Below the pieces are notes generated by a model. It had not been told where the DNA came from. It searched no databases and saw only the letters and a program-made list of their open reading frames with translations. Shown here in pieces: positions 44,901-52,933 of a stretch of 64,000 bases of DNA. Source of the stretch: Abyssibacter sp036156195 (GTDB taxonomy: Bacteria; Pseudomonadota; Gammaproteobacteria; Nevskiales; OUC007); NCBI GenBank assembly GCA_036156195.1, contig JAYZUZ010000020.1:1-64000 (forward strand). The letters run 5' to 3'. Both the position numbers and the translations under genes were made by a program. Within the stretch, counting starts at the first letter, position 1; each line of letters begins with the position of its first letter.

Positions 44901-45204
44901 GCATCAGACATTGCATCATCTGCGTGCCGATGCCCTGTCGGTGCACGACGCGATCATCACCGCCACTGGCAATCGGATCCGGCCGATTTTCATGTCCAGC
45001 CTGACATCAATCTTCGGCATGCTGCCGCTGGTGCTGTTCCCCGGTGCCGGCTCTGAGCTTTACCGCGGCCTGGGCGTCGTCGTGTTGGGCGGCTTGAGCC
45101 TGTCCTCGGTGCTGACGCTGACCATCATTCCGCCGCTGCTGTCCTTGGCGATTACTGCAAAGGAATCCATCCTGCCGGCAACGGCTGAGTCCGCCAACGC
45201 CTAG
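41965..45204 (+). CDS. RND efflux permease (HAE1-like)
   Basis: A 1079-residue inner-membrane antiporter with the duplicated six-helix RND layout. TM4 reads AVGMVVDAAIVVLENIYR, with one Asp where AcrB has the Asp pair, and TM10 reads VVNNAILLVHQ without the AcrB lysine. These variants are common in other HAE1 subgroups. Large periplasmic porter loops are present. It is translationally coupled to the adaptor by GTGA. The likely outer-membrane partner (TolC) must come from elsewhere. Confidence 0.94.
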   Translation: MNLIRGSITRPIAVISVVLMTVMFGVLALSTIPVQLAPDVQNPVINIQTLWPGAAPAEIEREIINQQEEVLAGVEGLAEMTSSSQDSVGAITLEFNVGTDMDKALLLVASRLDRVPSYPAEALKPTLQTAGAQDNPITWMSLLRTDDNSRPMHTYGDFANDVVKERIERVPGVGFVNVYGGTERELQIIIDAQRMASYGITIRQMLSTLRAANISLSAGDIEEGKRRYVVRSEGELNDPQAIADVLLRSARDPLTGAIARVTVGDVATLAFDYTEPGAHIRDFGESTIAVNAVRETGANVIQVMAGIREAVEELNAGPLAREQLKLKINYDETVYITSAIELVQTNIWVGGTLAALMLMLFLRSFGATAIVSVAIPVSVVGSFVAMAALGRSINVVSLAGLAFAVGMVVDAAIVVLENIYRLRQSGLPVREAAYRGASEVWGAVLVSALTTVMVFIPILVMELEVGQLFRDIAVAISVAVVLSLLVAVTVIPALSVKLLGGRVRSADSRPLPVVDAFARRFSGGILAYTRWAIATRGRALAVAALICSLSGLLTALLMPKLEYLPEGNRNFVFGFIIPPPGYNLDTVNQIAASIEDDLRPLWAPVTGPEPTENGIPKLESFFFVTLRNRAFLGGQATEETEAYKLIDPLRGPAFKEPGTFGFVLQPSIFGRGVGGARSVDLDITGPDLETILGIALQAVGRLNEALPFAQGNQMTPQPGLELGAPEVRVRPDRTRLADAGVSAQELSLTVDAYNDGIRVAEVTVGNDRLNLMLMGPEGGIEQTQGIASLPVITADGTITTVGDLARVELTQGPTEIRHRARARTVTLQVRPAAQYPLEQAMDILRDEVIAPMTEAGLPPGVNLTLSGTADKLDVTWNAMQLQLLVALVIVYLVMAILFESFFYPLIIVLSVPLATAGAFLLLWLVNVAMMGGGPYAELSLWSRMTEAAANAPALKFDMLTLLGFVILIGIVVNNAILLVHQTLHHLRADALSVHDAIITATGNRIRPIFMSSLTSIFGMLPLVLFPGAGSELYRGLGVVVLGGLSLSSVLTLTIIPPLLSLAITAKESILPATAESANA

Positions 45205-45271
45205 CGGCCCCGCGGGGGGAGGTACCGGATCGCGCCGCGCACGACTCGACGTGCCACCACGATGCCTCGGC

Positions 45272-45296
45272 CGCAGGGGGTCAGCCGCCCCCTGCG
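45272..45296. terminator. Hairpin spanning the hydrolase stop codon
   Basis: CGCAGGGGG (45272-45280) and CCCCCTGCG (45288-45296) form a perfect 9-bp stem. The 7-base loop contains the minus-strand stop codon (45281-45283) of the alpha/beta hydrolase. It lies between that gene and the convergent RND permease and may terminate either transcript. There is no T-run. Confidence 0.45.
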
Positions 45297-46093
45297 TCGG
45301 CAAACTCCACCACCGCCTGCACAACCCCTTCGTCGCGGAGCAAACGTGCATGTCCGAGGCCCTGCGTCATATAGGCACGCGCACCACGCCATTGGCGCAT
45401 GATCCGCTCCGCGCTGGTCGCAGGCACGATGCGGTCATCCACATCATGGATCGCAAGCAACTCTCGCCCCTCCGCTTTCGCGAGCAACCGGACATCAACG
45501 GACGCAATGGGCAGGCGAGTAACCTCCTCGATGGTCTGACGCAGGGTCAGCTGGGCCCGATGCCTCAATCCGATGAACGCCGCAAACCTGTCGATGGGCC
45601 CGGCAACCGCGTCGGGTGTGGCCACAGTAACCAGTTGGCGGGCATTCAGCCCCTGGTGCACCGCCAACATGGCAGCGATGCCGCCCATGGAGTGACCCAT
45701 CAATACGTCGGGTGTGCCCAGCTCTGCTGCAGCCACATGCAGTGCGCGTGCGAACAGCGCGGGATTTGAATGCCGACCGCCTGCAGACCCGTGGCCTGGT
45801 GGATCCACCGTCACGACCGTCCAGCCTGCACGGTGCAATGCCGGAACCAGCGCAGAAAACTGGGTGTAGTGCCCCTCCCACCCGGCGATGAGCATGGCCA
45901 TGCGATCTCCGCCCTGCCAGACGCGGAGAAAAGCACCGCCCACACCATAGGCCTTGTCAGGGGCTGCCATCGTGTCCGTCCGACTCTGACGGGCTCTTGC
46001 ACCCGGCGTAAAGAAGCGCTGTGCCGCCCAGCGACCCGTCACGGCTGGTGCGAACAGGCTGCATGTTCCGATGATCCATTTCATCGCGTTCAT
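45281..46093 (-). CDS. Alpha/beta hydrolase
   Basis: A 270-residue alpha/beta-fold hydrolase. The nucleophile elbow is GHSMGG (about 155-160, DVLMGHSMGGIAAML). The oxyanion-side segment is AGWEGHYTQF, and the C-terminal catalytic His is in GLGHARLLRDEGVV. The N-terminus looks hydrophobic (MNAMKWIIGTCSLFAPAVTG), possibly a weak signal or anchor. It is immediately downstream of the DUF1302-type gene, with start and stop adjacent. It ends a TetR-controlled operon; an ester substrate handled by the exporter is conceivable. Confidence 0.85.
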   Translation of the reverse strand: MNAMKWIIGTCSLFAPAVTGRWAAQRFFTPGARARQSRTDTMAAPDKAYGVGGAFLRVWQGGDRMAMLIAGWEGHYTQFSALVPALHRAGWTVVTVDPPGHGSAGGRHSNPALFARALHVAAAELGTPDVLMGHSMGGIAAMLAVHQGLNARQLVTVATPDAVAGPIDRFAAFIGLRHRAQLTLRQTIEEVTRLPIASVDVRLLAKAEGRELLAIHDVDDRIVPATSAERIMRQWRGARAYMTQGLGHARLLRDEGVVQAVVEFADAGGG

Positions 46094-47398
46094 CTAAAAA
46101 CCGTACTCGACACCGACAACCAGCCGGTCACGATGATCAAACTGGCCGTAGCGACCGTCCTCATTGCCGTAGAACACGTCCGCTTCGAAGCGGACAATTA
46201 GATTCGCGCGGTAATCAAAACTAACCGCAGGTGAGATGAGGCCATCACCTCGGTCAATATCGTGTAGCAGCAGCCCGCCAACCTTGAGCACGTCGTTCAT
46301 GAACGTGCGTTCCAGCAACAGGGTCGCGTCCGTTTCGATACTGCGGCGTCGCACCGCCGATCGCCCCCGATCGAACCAGCTTTGAAAGAACTGAGCCGAG
46401 ACCAGCGTATCTCGCAGCCCCATCCAATCCACACCCACCACGTACGCCAACTCACCGCCACGGACGACGCCATCGTCACTGCTTGCGGGGTGACCGAAGA
46501 CGTATCGATCCGTGGTGTAGCCGAGCTCTGTTCTCAGAGTGAAGTCACCGAAGGCATTGGACGCCGTGGCGCCGACGGTCTGAGTCCGCTCATACGCTGT
46601 CTGGATCCGTACGCCGTTCTCAGATCGCAGCACCCGCACCACCGGCTGGTCTGCGTAATGAAACAGGTAGTTGAACGTGATATCCCAGCCACTGAATCGC
46701 GCCGACCACTGCGTACCCACATCCGCGTCTTGCAACGGACGATCCGGCTTGTCGAACTGCCGACTGAGGACCGCGTCATCCGCAGCGAACGTTGGCCGAA
46801 ATTCCGACGCCTCAAAGGCGTATACGCCCTCCTCACTAGGAAGTTCGTGATAGGTCTGGTCGAGAATCAGCAGCCACTGAGCCAGCCAGCGGTCGCCCAC
46901 CGGAACCTCCCACTTCACGCTCCACAAAGGGATTCTGGAATCCTCGAAGTCGGCAAGAATGAATTCACGAAAATTCTGGGGGTTCACACGATCCAAGACT
47001 TTCAGCCCATCGGATTGTCCCCACACGATCTGCTGCTTACCCAGCCGCAGATAGTGATCGCCCCAGTAGGCCTCGGCGTAGAGTTCACGGAGTTCTGCCT
47101 CTGCATCATCGCCGGCGAGCATTCGGCGACTCCACGCGCCCACCGTGCGTTGCTCCGGGCGCTCAGGCTCCAGTCGATCAACGGCATCTGCGCGCAGCCG
47201 ACCCACCGCAGTCCAATCAATGCCCCACGGTGAGCTCCAATCCAGAACGGGAAGCACCGTCAGCTCGCTTTTTTGCGCACGGCCATCGCCTGTCTCGACG
47301 GCATGGGCGACATCCACGATGCCCCCGACCCGTAGACTGGCCTGGACGGGTGCTACGACCGATAACGCCAACACCCAAACACCGGCTCGAGCGCTCAT
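46094..47398 (-). CDS. DUF1302-like outer-membrane protein
   Basis: A 434-residue predicted outer-membrane beta barrel. The Sec signal is about 1-20 (VLALSVVAPVQA). LRELYAEAYWGDHYLRLGKQ and VDWMGLRDTLVSAQFFQ are typical of the DUF1302 family, and the C-terminus ends VVGVEYGF with a terminal Phe. It starts inside the RND-LolA stop (ATGA). DUF1302 genes often travel with DUF1329/LolA-like and COG1033 exporters, as here. The transported molecule is unknown. Confidence 0.8.
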   Translation of the reverse strand: MSARAGVWVLALSVVAPVQASLRVGGIVDVAHAVETGDGRAQKSELTVLPVLDWSSPWGIDWTAVGRLRADAVDRLEPERPEQRTVGAWSRRMLAGDDAEAELRELYAEAYWGDHYLRLGKQQIVWGQSDGLKVLDRVNPQNFREFILADFEDSRIPLWSVKWEVPVGDRWLAQWLLILDQTYHELPSEEGVYAFEASEFRPTFAADDAVLSRQFDKPDRPLQDADVGTQWSARFSGWDITFNYLFHYADQPVVRVLRSENGVRIQTAYERTQTVGATASNAFGDFTLRTELGYTTDRYVFGHPASSDDGVVRGGELAYVVGVDWMGLRDTLVSAQFFQSWFDRGRSAVRRRSIETDATLLLERTFMNDVLKVGGLLLHDIDRGDGLISPAVSFDYRANLIVRFEADVFYGNEDGRYGQFDHRDRLVVGVEYGF

Positions 47399-50300
47399 GG
47401 CCGATACCCGCGCCGCAGCGAACGCTCTTCGAATACCCCATCATCCAGTTCCAGGTCGTAAGCGACGTTACTGACGATCAGCTCCGTCTGATGGCCTGTT
47501 TTGTGGTTTTCGACTCGAATCTCGTGAATAGTCCAAATTCCATCAACCTGTCGCAGCGCATCAAACCAGGCTGTCTTGAGCAGATTGCCCTGGGTGTCCC
47601 AATTGTCGGATTTACGAATCGTGTGAGTCTCGGAGTCGACGTACCAGCGCGCGCGGGCGTAGCCCAGTTCGTCAGCAACCGCCTCGCTGACTGGCAGGCC
47701 CTCAATGACATGGACATCGACACCCCCGATCCGGTCCATTCCCGCATGGCTGAAGCGCCAATCGTCCAGGCTGACCTTGTTCTGGCGCTTCAGGTCTTCA
47801 TACGTCAGGTCCGTGCCCAGAAAGTAATCGCCGCGATCAGACGCTGAAATACGTCGGGTTTTACGCAAAGCAGGCAGGTACAGCCACTGATCATCCTCGC
47901 GGTCAGGGCTCGCGTAATCATGGGTCAGGAACGCGGTATCACGCACATTCGTCGGTTCCAGGTAGTACAGAACCTGCCGCTTGTCCTCACCGTAGTACTT
48001 ACGCAACGACACGGTCTGCTGCTCCCGCGTCCTGCCACGTCGGTCGGTCAATTTCAGCGTGATGTGTGATCTCTGAGTCTGACCTTCGGGCCGCTGATCC
48101 ACAGCAGCCATGATCTCGTCTGCATCCTGCGCGCTGGAGTGCGTGCTAACCCCCGCCAAGCAGACACCCGTCAGCAGCAATGGCAGGAGCAGATTGGCCA
48201 CTGGAGCCGGCTGCGGCGGGTCCACCCGGTCGGCAGCGAACAAGGCTTTGGGCTTAAGCACACTGATCAGCGCTGGCATCGCCGTCAGACTCATGACAAA
48301 GCTGGTGGTCACAGCAATCGCCACCAGCAGGCCGAAATCCTGCAGCGGCGGCACTTTTGACGTCATCAAAACGCCGAACCCCAATGCCAAAGCCAGCAAG
48401 TTGAATAACAAGGCCCGACCCGTTGTTGTGAACAGCGCGACAACGGCATCGGCGTAATCGAGGCGCTCGTCACGAATCAAGCTGCGAAGCCGGTCCAGGC
48501 TGTGTATTGCGAAGTCCACCCCCAAGCCAATGGCAATGGCGGCGAACATCGAGGTCCCGACGCCGATCCAGATTCCCGTAAACCCCATCACCGCAAATAC
48601 CATCAGCACCGCGAAGGCCACCGGCAAGGTTGCCAGCACACCCAGCATGACGGAGCGGAAGAAGACAACCGAAGCCAGCAGAACCAACACCAGCGCCAGT
48701 GCCATACCCTGCGCCGTGTTGGCGCCCAGTGGAGCCATCCACGAGTAGCTCAGATCCAACGCACCTGTCGAAACACCCTGAATGGACTCGTTGTTAAAGG
48801 TATCGGCCAAGTAGGATTTAAGCCCCAACACCACCGGCTCGATTTGCCGGAAGTTGTCGCTTTGCAACTGACCACGGACATGCGCCAGCCGGTAGTCGTA
48901 ATCCACGACTTCCTCAAAATCAGTCGGCTCACCGGATGCGGTGTAAAGCAGGAAATACTGCGCGATGAGGAAGGGGTCGTCGGGTATCTCGTAGAACGCG
49001 GGGTCGTCGGCATTCACCGACTGGTGCATCTCCTTGATGTAATCGACCAAGGAGGTGGTATTTGCAAACCCGCCCTCGCCTTGCATCCAGACCTGAAGCG
49101 CTTCGATGCGCGCCAGGTTTTCGGGCAGGAACAGGTCTTCCGGATTAGGCGTAGTAATCGCAACATCCAGGTAGTAGGTGCCGTCCAATCGCTGATTGAT
49201 CTCGGTATCCGCCACCCGGAGTGGCTCACTGACCTCAAAGGCATGAATCCGTTGATCGTTGAACTCCACCCGACTGACCCCGACGAGCGCCAGAGCAAAC
49301 AAGCCGGTCACGATCCACAACGTGGTCGCTGGTGCTGCGGCCACTGCCCGCCCAGACACCTCCATCAGCCGGGTAAACACATCCGGCCGTCCGGTGGACC
49401 GGGGTTTAAGCGCACCGGATGGCTTGGGCGAAAGAAGCGACAGCAAGGCCGGCAGCAAGGTGAGGGTCCAGAGCCAGGCAGCAGCGATGCCAATCGCGGC
49501 AAAGACCCCGTAGGACTGCATGGGCGGCAATCCTGCTGCAGCTGCAAGCCCCATAAACCCGGCCACAGTCGTCAGCGTCGTCAACGTCACCGGACGCCAC
49601 ATGACTGCCATCGCCCGGGCGACCGCCTCCTGCCCTTTCAGCGTCGGGTTATTGGCAACTTCCTCGTAGTACTGACTAAAAATATGAATCGAATCGCAAA
49701 CTGCGATCCCGATCAGAATCACCGGCAATGAATTCGTGATGACATACATGGGCACCCCTGCCGCAGCCATCGACCCGAGCCCTACCGCTGCCGTCCCTAC
49801 CACTATGAGATTCGGCAGCAGCGCCCCCGCCAGGCTGCGATACGCAATGATCAACACGATGGTGATCAGAATCGCCGCGATCGGGTTCAGGCGACTGGCG
49901 TCTGCATCGATGTAGGCTGACAGGTAGCCGGAGACCGCCCCCTGACCCGCCACATGCAGGCTGGTACCCGCCGGAACGAGGCCTTTCGCATCAGCCTGTT
50001 CCGTCAGGTGCAGCAGCTTGAAATAAATCGCTTCGGCATCCTGCTCGCTCAGCAGTTCTGCGATGACCAGAGTCGCACTGCCATCCCGGGCCACCAAGCT
50101 GCCGTTCAGCAACGGAAAGCCCTGCACCTGGCTTGCAATGGCATCGGCCTGCGCCTGTGTCTCCGGAATCGCTTCCCAGAATGGCTCAACCCGCATTCCG
50201 TCGGCCGTACCGACAATATTGTTCTCGGTCGCCAGGCTGGTCACCCGGTCAGGATCGACACCTTCAATCGTTCTGACTTGATCGGTCAGCCATTGCAGCA

Positions 50301-50595
50301 ACGCGATGTTGCCTGGGGTGTACACCCCATGTCGTCCGTCATCCACGACGGCGATCACCATCGGGTCTTTCAGGCCGAACACGTCCTCGACATGGTCTCG
50401 GAACGCCAATGCCGGACTGGCGTCCGGGACAAAGGCTTCTGGCGTCGTGTCCTTGGTGAGCTTGCCCAGCTGGCTACCCATCAACCCGATCGCCCCGAGG
50501 GCGGCCGCGATGATCAGCCAGCGGAACTGCAGCAGCCGAAGGAAAAACCGTTCAGCGCCGACCGCCGAGGGCGGCATTTTGTGTCTATTACTCAT
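47395..50595 (-). CDS. RND/MMPL-type exporter fused to a LolA-like domain
   Basis: A 1066-residue single reading frame. Residues about 1-790 are a COG1033/MMPL RND exporter: LILIGIAVCDSIHIFSQYY-like and AIGLGVDFAIHSLDRLR motifs mark TM4 and TM10. After a Pro-rich joint (about 800), a hydrophobic LLLPLLLTGVCLAG segment leads into a periplasmic LolA-like/outer-membrane lipoprotein-sorting domain (about 825-1066: DQWLYLPALRKTRRIS, GTDLTYEDLKRQN). These are usually two neighbouring genes. The start (MSNRHKMPPS) lies five bases after an operator-like dyad. The stop overlaps the DUF1302 start. Cargo unknown; a lipid-like cargo is plausible. Confidence 0.85.
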   Translation of the reverse strand: MSNRHKMPPSAVGAERFFLRLLQFRWLIIAAALGAIGLMGSQLGKLTKDTTPEAFVPDASPALAFRDHVEDVFGLKDPMVIAVVDDGRHGVYTPGNIALLQWLTDQVRTIEGVDPDRVTSLATENNIVGTADGMRVEPFWEAIPETQAQADAIASQVQGFPLLNGSLVARDGSATLVIAELLSEQDAEAIYFKLLHLTEQADAKGLVPAGTSLHVAGQGAVSGYLSAYIDADASRLNPIAAILITIVLIIAYRSLAGALLPNLIVVGTAAVGLGSMAAAGVPMYVITNSLPVILIGIAVCDSIHIFSQYYEEVANNPTLKGQEAVARAMAVMWRPVTLTTLTTVAGFMGLAAAAGLPPMQSYGVFAAIGIAAAWLWTLTLLPALLSLLSPKPSGALKPRSTGRPDVFTRLMEVSGRAVAAAPATTLWIVTGLFALALVGVSRVEFNDQRIHAFEVSEPLRVADTEINQRLDGTYYLDVAITTPNPEDLFLPENLARIEALQVWMQGEGGFANTTSLVDYIKEMHQSVNADDPAFYEIPDDPFLIAQYFLLYTASGEPTDFEEVVDYDYRLAHVRGQLQSDNFRQIEPVVLGLKSYLADTFNNESIQGVSTGALDLSYSWMAPLGANTAQGMALALVLVLLASVVFFRSVMLGVLATLPVAFAVLMVFAVMGFTGIWIGVGTSMFAAIAIGLGVDFAIHSLDRLRSLIRDERLDYADAVVALFTTTGRALLFNLLALALGFGVLMTSKVPPLQDFGLLVAIAVTTSFVMSLTAMPALISVLKPKALFAADRVDPPQPAPVANLLLPLLLTGVCLAGVSTHSSAQDADEIMAAVDQRPEGQTQRSHITLKLTDRRGRTREQQTVSLRKYYGEDKRQVLYYLEPTNVRDTAFLTHDYASPDREDDQWLYLPALRKTRRISASDRGDYFLGTDLTYEDLKRQNKVSLDDWRFSHAGMDRIGGVDVHVIEGLPVSEAVADELGYARARWYVDSETHTIRKSDNWDTQGNLLKTAWFDALRQVDGIWTIHEIRVENHKTGHQTELIVSNVAYDLELDDGVFEERSLRRGYRP

Positions 50596-50600
50596 AACTA

Positions 50601-50617
50601 CCTACCGTTCGTTAGGT
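50601..50617. promoter_or_regulatory. TetR operator-like dyad before the RND-LolA gene
   Basis: CCTACCGTTCGTTAGGT is an imperfect palindrome of the TetR type, ending five bases from the RND start codon and overlapping its RBS (GGTAG). It shares 14 of 17 positions with the minus-strand sequence at 51252-51268 upstream of tetR. The local TetR is the natural candidate protein. Confidence 0.6.
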
Positions 50618-50639
50618 TCTAAAGGCGTAAAAAAACACC

Positions 50640-51245
50640 TCATGGCGTCATCACGTCCAAGGTATTGCGGCACAACCGGGAAAAAACCGCCGCTCCAGAC
50701 TCATCTGGTTCCAGCCGCGCCCGAGAACTCACCAGCGCGCCTTGAACCGCGGATGCAAACCACTCGGCCGCTGCCCAATCCGTCATCTTGGCGGGCACAG
50801 CCACACTGCCGTCATCTCGACCCAAGGCCATCGAATCTGACAAGAACGCAACCTGCACCCGCATGGTGGCCCGCGCCGCGGCCCGCACCGTTTCCGGCAA
50901 GTGGCCCCACCCGCCGGCAAAGGCGCCGGCCGGGCACAAGACTTCACCCGCGCCCAGGCGCTCCAGGTACAGGTCGAAACAGTACGCGTCGAGCCGTTGC
51001 ATGCCGTTCAGCGCCGACTTCGACTGCACCCACGCTCGCACGCCTTCACGCGCCCGCTCAAGCATGGCAACAGCCAAGGCTTCCTTTGATTCAAAGTGGT
51101 GGTAAACGCTCGCTTTACGGATGCCCACCCGCTCCGCCAAATCCCGATAACTAAACCCATCGTAGGATTGCGACTGCACGAGTTGTTCAGCCGCGTCCAG
51201 GATGTCGTCACGCGTATTTCCACGGGATGTGTGAACTCTACTCAT
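50640..51245 (-). CDS. TetR-family regulator of the RND-LolA operon
   Basis: A 201-residue TetR regulator. The N-terminal helix-turn-helix is RDLAERVGIRKASVYHHFES; the C-terminal ligand domain is unique. It reads in the same direction as the RND-LolA gene, 44 bp upstream, and both genes carry a copy of the same operator-like sequence. It probably represses itself and the exporter until a ligand binds. Its promoter overlaps the second operator copy. Confidence 0.93.
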   Translation of the reverse strand: MSRVHTSRGNTRDDILDAAEQLVQSQSYDGFSYRDLAERVGIRKASVYHHFESKEALAVAMLERAREGVRAWVQSKSALNGMQRLDAYCFDLYLERLGAGEVLCPAGAFAGGWGHLPETVRAAARATMRVQVAFLSDSMALGRDDGSVAVPAKMTDWAAAEWFASAVQGALVSSRARLEPDESGAAVFSRLCRNTLDVMTP

Positions 51246-51251
51246 GAAGCT

Positions 51252-51280
51252 ACCTTACGACAGGTAGGCTTGTGCTGCAA
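51252..51280 (-). promoter_or_regulatory. tetR promoter with overlapping operator
   Basis: On the minus strand TTGCAG (51280-51275) and TAAGGT (51257-51252) are 17 bp apart, a good sigma70 arrangement just upstream of the tetR ATG at 51245. The operator-like CCTACCTGTCGTAAGGT (minus strand, 51268-51252) overlaps the -10 box. It is nearly the same sequence as the site at 50601-50617. This layout fits autorepression. Confidence 0.6.
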
Positions 51281-51401
51281 ACGACGTTCTGACCAGTGGC
51301 CACCCTCGCCTCGCGAATCAATCCGCCTCCCGGCGGTGCTCGCTGGCCGGCACTCCCCTGCCGGGAACTGATGCCCCGCATCCAACACCCGCGAGTTGAC
51401 G

Positions 51402-51572
51402 ATGTCGATGGACTGCACTGATACCCAGGAACGGGACATCGTCTGCCCCGACGCCCGGGGAACAAGCCTTCAGGTGTTCGCCGATCAGGGCGCCAGTACG
51501 GTGACTCTTGAAATACGCGCACGCGGACGGGGTGGAAACAGCCTTATCGGGTTCGGTGTCGACTTCGAGTAG
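51402..51572 (+). CDS. Possible small protein of 56 residues
   Basis: An ORF of 56 residues in the 516-bp gap 51246-51761. The peptide (MSMDCTDTQERDIVCPDARG, then TSLQVFADQGASTVTLEIRA) has a protein-like composition. No family or strong RBS is seen. A strong stem-loop follows on the same strand at 51702-51731. Overlapping minus-strand readings exist, so this call is tentative. Confidence 0.3.
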   Translation: MSMDCTDTQERDIVCPDARGTSLQVFADQGASTVTLEIRARGRGGNSLIGFGVDFE

Positions 51573-51701
51573 AAAACGAGGCGTCATGACCGCCGCTGGA
51601 GAACATCACCGACGGCAGCATCGGCGCTGGCTGTGACACGTAGCCGGAACCGGGTTGGGTCATGTCGACGACAAAACCGATCTGCACCCGATCAGCCAGG
51701 C

Positions 51702-51731
51702 AGGAAACCCGAACCGCCGTTCGGGTTTCCT
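51702..51731 (+). terminator. Strong hairpin terminator
   Basis: AGGAAACCCGAAC (51702-51714) and GTTCGGGTTTCCT (51719-51731) form a perfect 13-bp stem around the loop CGCC, followed on the plus strand by TTTTCC. It sits 30 bp past the minus-strand oxidoreductase stop, so it may serve that gene. Its T-run faces the plus strand, which suggests an additional transcript ending here. Confidence 0.75.
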
Positions 51732-51761
51732 TTTCCGACTGTTCATGACCAACCGGGTGAT

Positions 51762-52889
51762 TCAGGCCCCGGCGGGTGTCACCAGGAACTTGTCTCCGGT
51801 CGCCTGTTGGCTGTAGCGCTGAATGGCTTCCAGCTGCAGCGCGCCCGGCAGGTCCACTTCCTGGGCGTAATGACTGGCAAAGGTGGTTTTTAATCCGCCC
51901 ATGACCCGGGCGAACAGCTTGCCGACCTCGGCCCGGCCGATGCGGGCCAAGTGATTCGGCAGCAGAAAGCCGCCCACGCCCCAGGCCATGCCGTAGGCGC
52001 GGTTCAGCTGCGTGGGTGAGCGATCCAGCCCGCCGTACAGGTACACCTGCTTGTGGGTGGTCGATCCGTAAACACTGTACTGGCTGGCATCCCGGCTGAG
52101 CGCTGCTTCCATTGCAGTCAGAATCTGGCTAGCCAGGTGTCCGCCGCCGGTCGCGTCGAATCCTAGCGTGGCCCCGGTTGTGGCGACGGCCTCGACCAGC
52201 TGCGGCATGAAGTCCTCGTCGCTGGAGTTCACCACATACCGGGCACCCAGGTCGCGAAGTAACTCGGCCTGTTGGGGCTTGCGCACAATATTGACCAGCT
52301 CGACACCATCTTCGATGCAGATGCGATTCAGCATCTGACCCAGGTTGGACGCAGCTGCGGTGTGGACGAGCGCCTGATGCCCTTCGCGGCGCATGACATC
52401 CACCATGCTCAGCGCGGTCATGGGGTTTACCACGCTGGATGCCGCCTCGCGCGCGCTCACGCCTTCCGGGACCACGAGGCAATCGCTGGCCCGCGCCACC
52501 CGGTAGTCTGCGAACATGCCGCCGGCCATGGTGGCGACCGTTTTACCCCGTAGTGCCTCAGCCTTCGCGCCGGTCGCAACCACGGTGCCGGCGCCTTCAT
52601 TGCCCACCGGCATGGCCTTGCCGACACGCGCCTTGAGCATGCGCATCATCGCCGCAGGAATCTGCGCCTCAAACACCGGGTTCTGCGCCGTGCCCGACTG
52701 ACGCCCGGTCGACAGGTCGGCAAAGGCAAACAGCACGGCCTGGTCAGAGGGATTCATCGGCGCCGCTTCCACACGGATGAGCACTTCGTCTTCGCCCAGA
52801 GGCTTGATCGCAGTGGTCTGCAGGGACAGCTCCAGCATGGCTTGTTCTGTGACGGTGGAAACGAGCCGAGTGGATTGGTCGATGGTCAT
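51762..52889 (-). CDS. Zinc-free alcohol-dehydrogenase-like quinone oxidoreductase
   Basis: A 375-residue medium-chain dehydrogenase/reductase. VLIRVEAAPMNPSDQ and GNEGAGTVVATGAKAEAL are in the GroES-like domain; HTAAASNLGQMLNRICIEDG and GFDATGGGHLASQIL form the NAD(P)-binding part. The cysteines of zinc-dependent ADHs are missing, so it fits the NADPH:quinone/enoyl-CoA reductase type. AGGAG lies four to nine bases before the ATG. The substrate is unknown. It follows two CSLREA-type lipoprotein genes. Confidence 0.88.
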   Translation of the reverse strand: MTIDQSTRLVSTVTEQAMLELSLQTTAIKPLGEDEVLIRVEAAPMNPSDQAVLFAFADLSTGRQSGTAQNPVFEAQIPAAMMRMLKARVGKAMPVGNEGAGTVVATGAKAEALRGKTVATMAGGMFADYRVARASDCLVVPEGVSAREAASSVVNPMTALSMVDVMRREGHQALVHTAAASNLGQMLNRICIEDGVELVNIVRKPQQAELLRDLGARYVVNSSDEDFMPQLVEAVATTGATLGFDATGGGHLASQILTAMEAALSRDASQYSVYGSTTHKQVYLYGGLDRSPTQLNRAYGMAWGVGGFLLPNHLARIGRAEVGKLFARVMGGLKTTFASHYAQEVDLPGALQLEAIQRYSQQATGDKFLVTPAGA

Positions 52890-52933
52890 GGGTTCTCCTG
52901 GTTCAGTTCTGTGAAATCGATGCTGCAGGGTGA

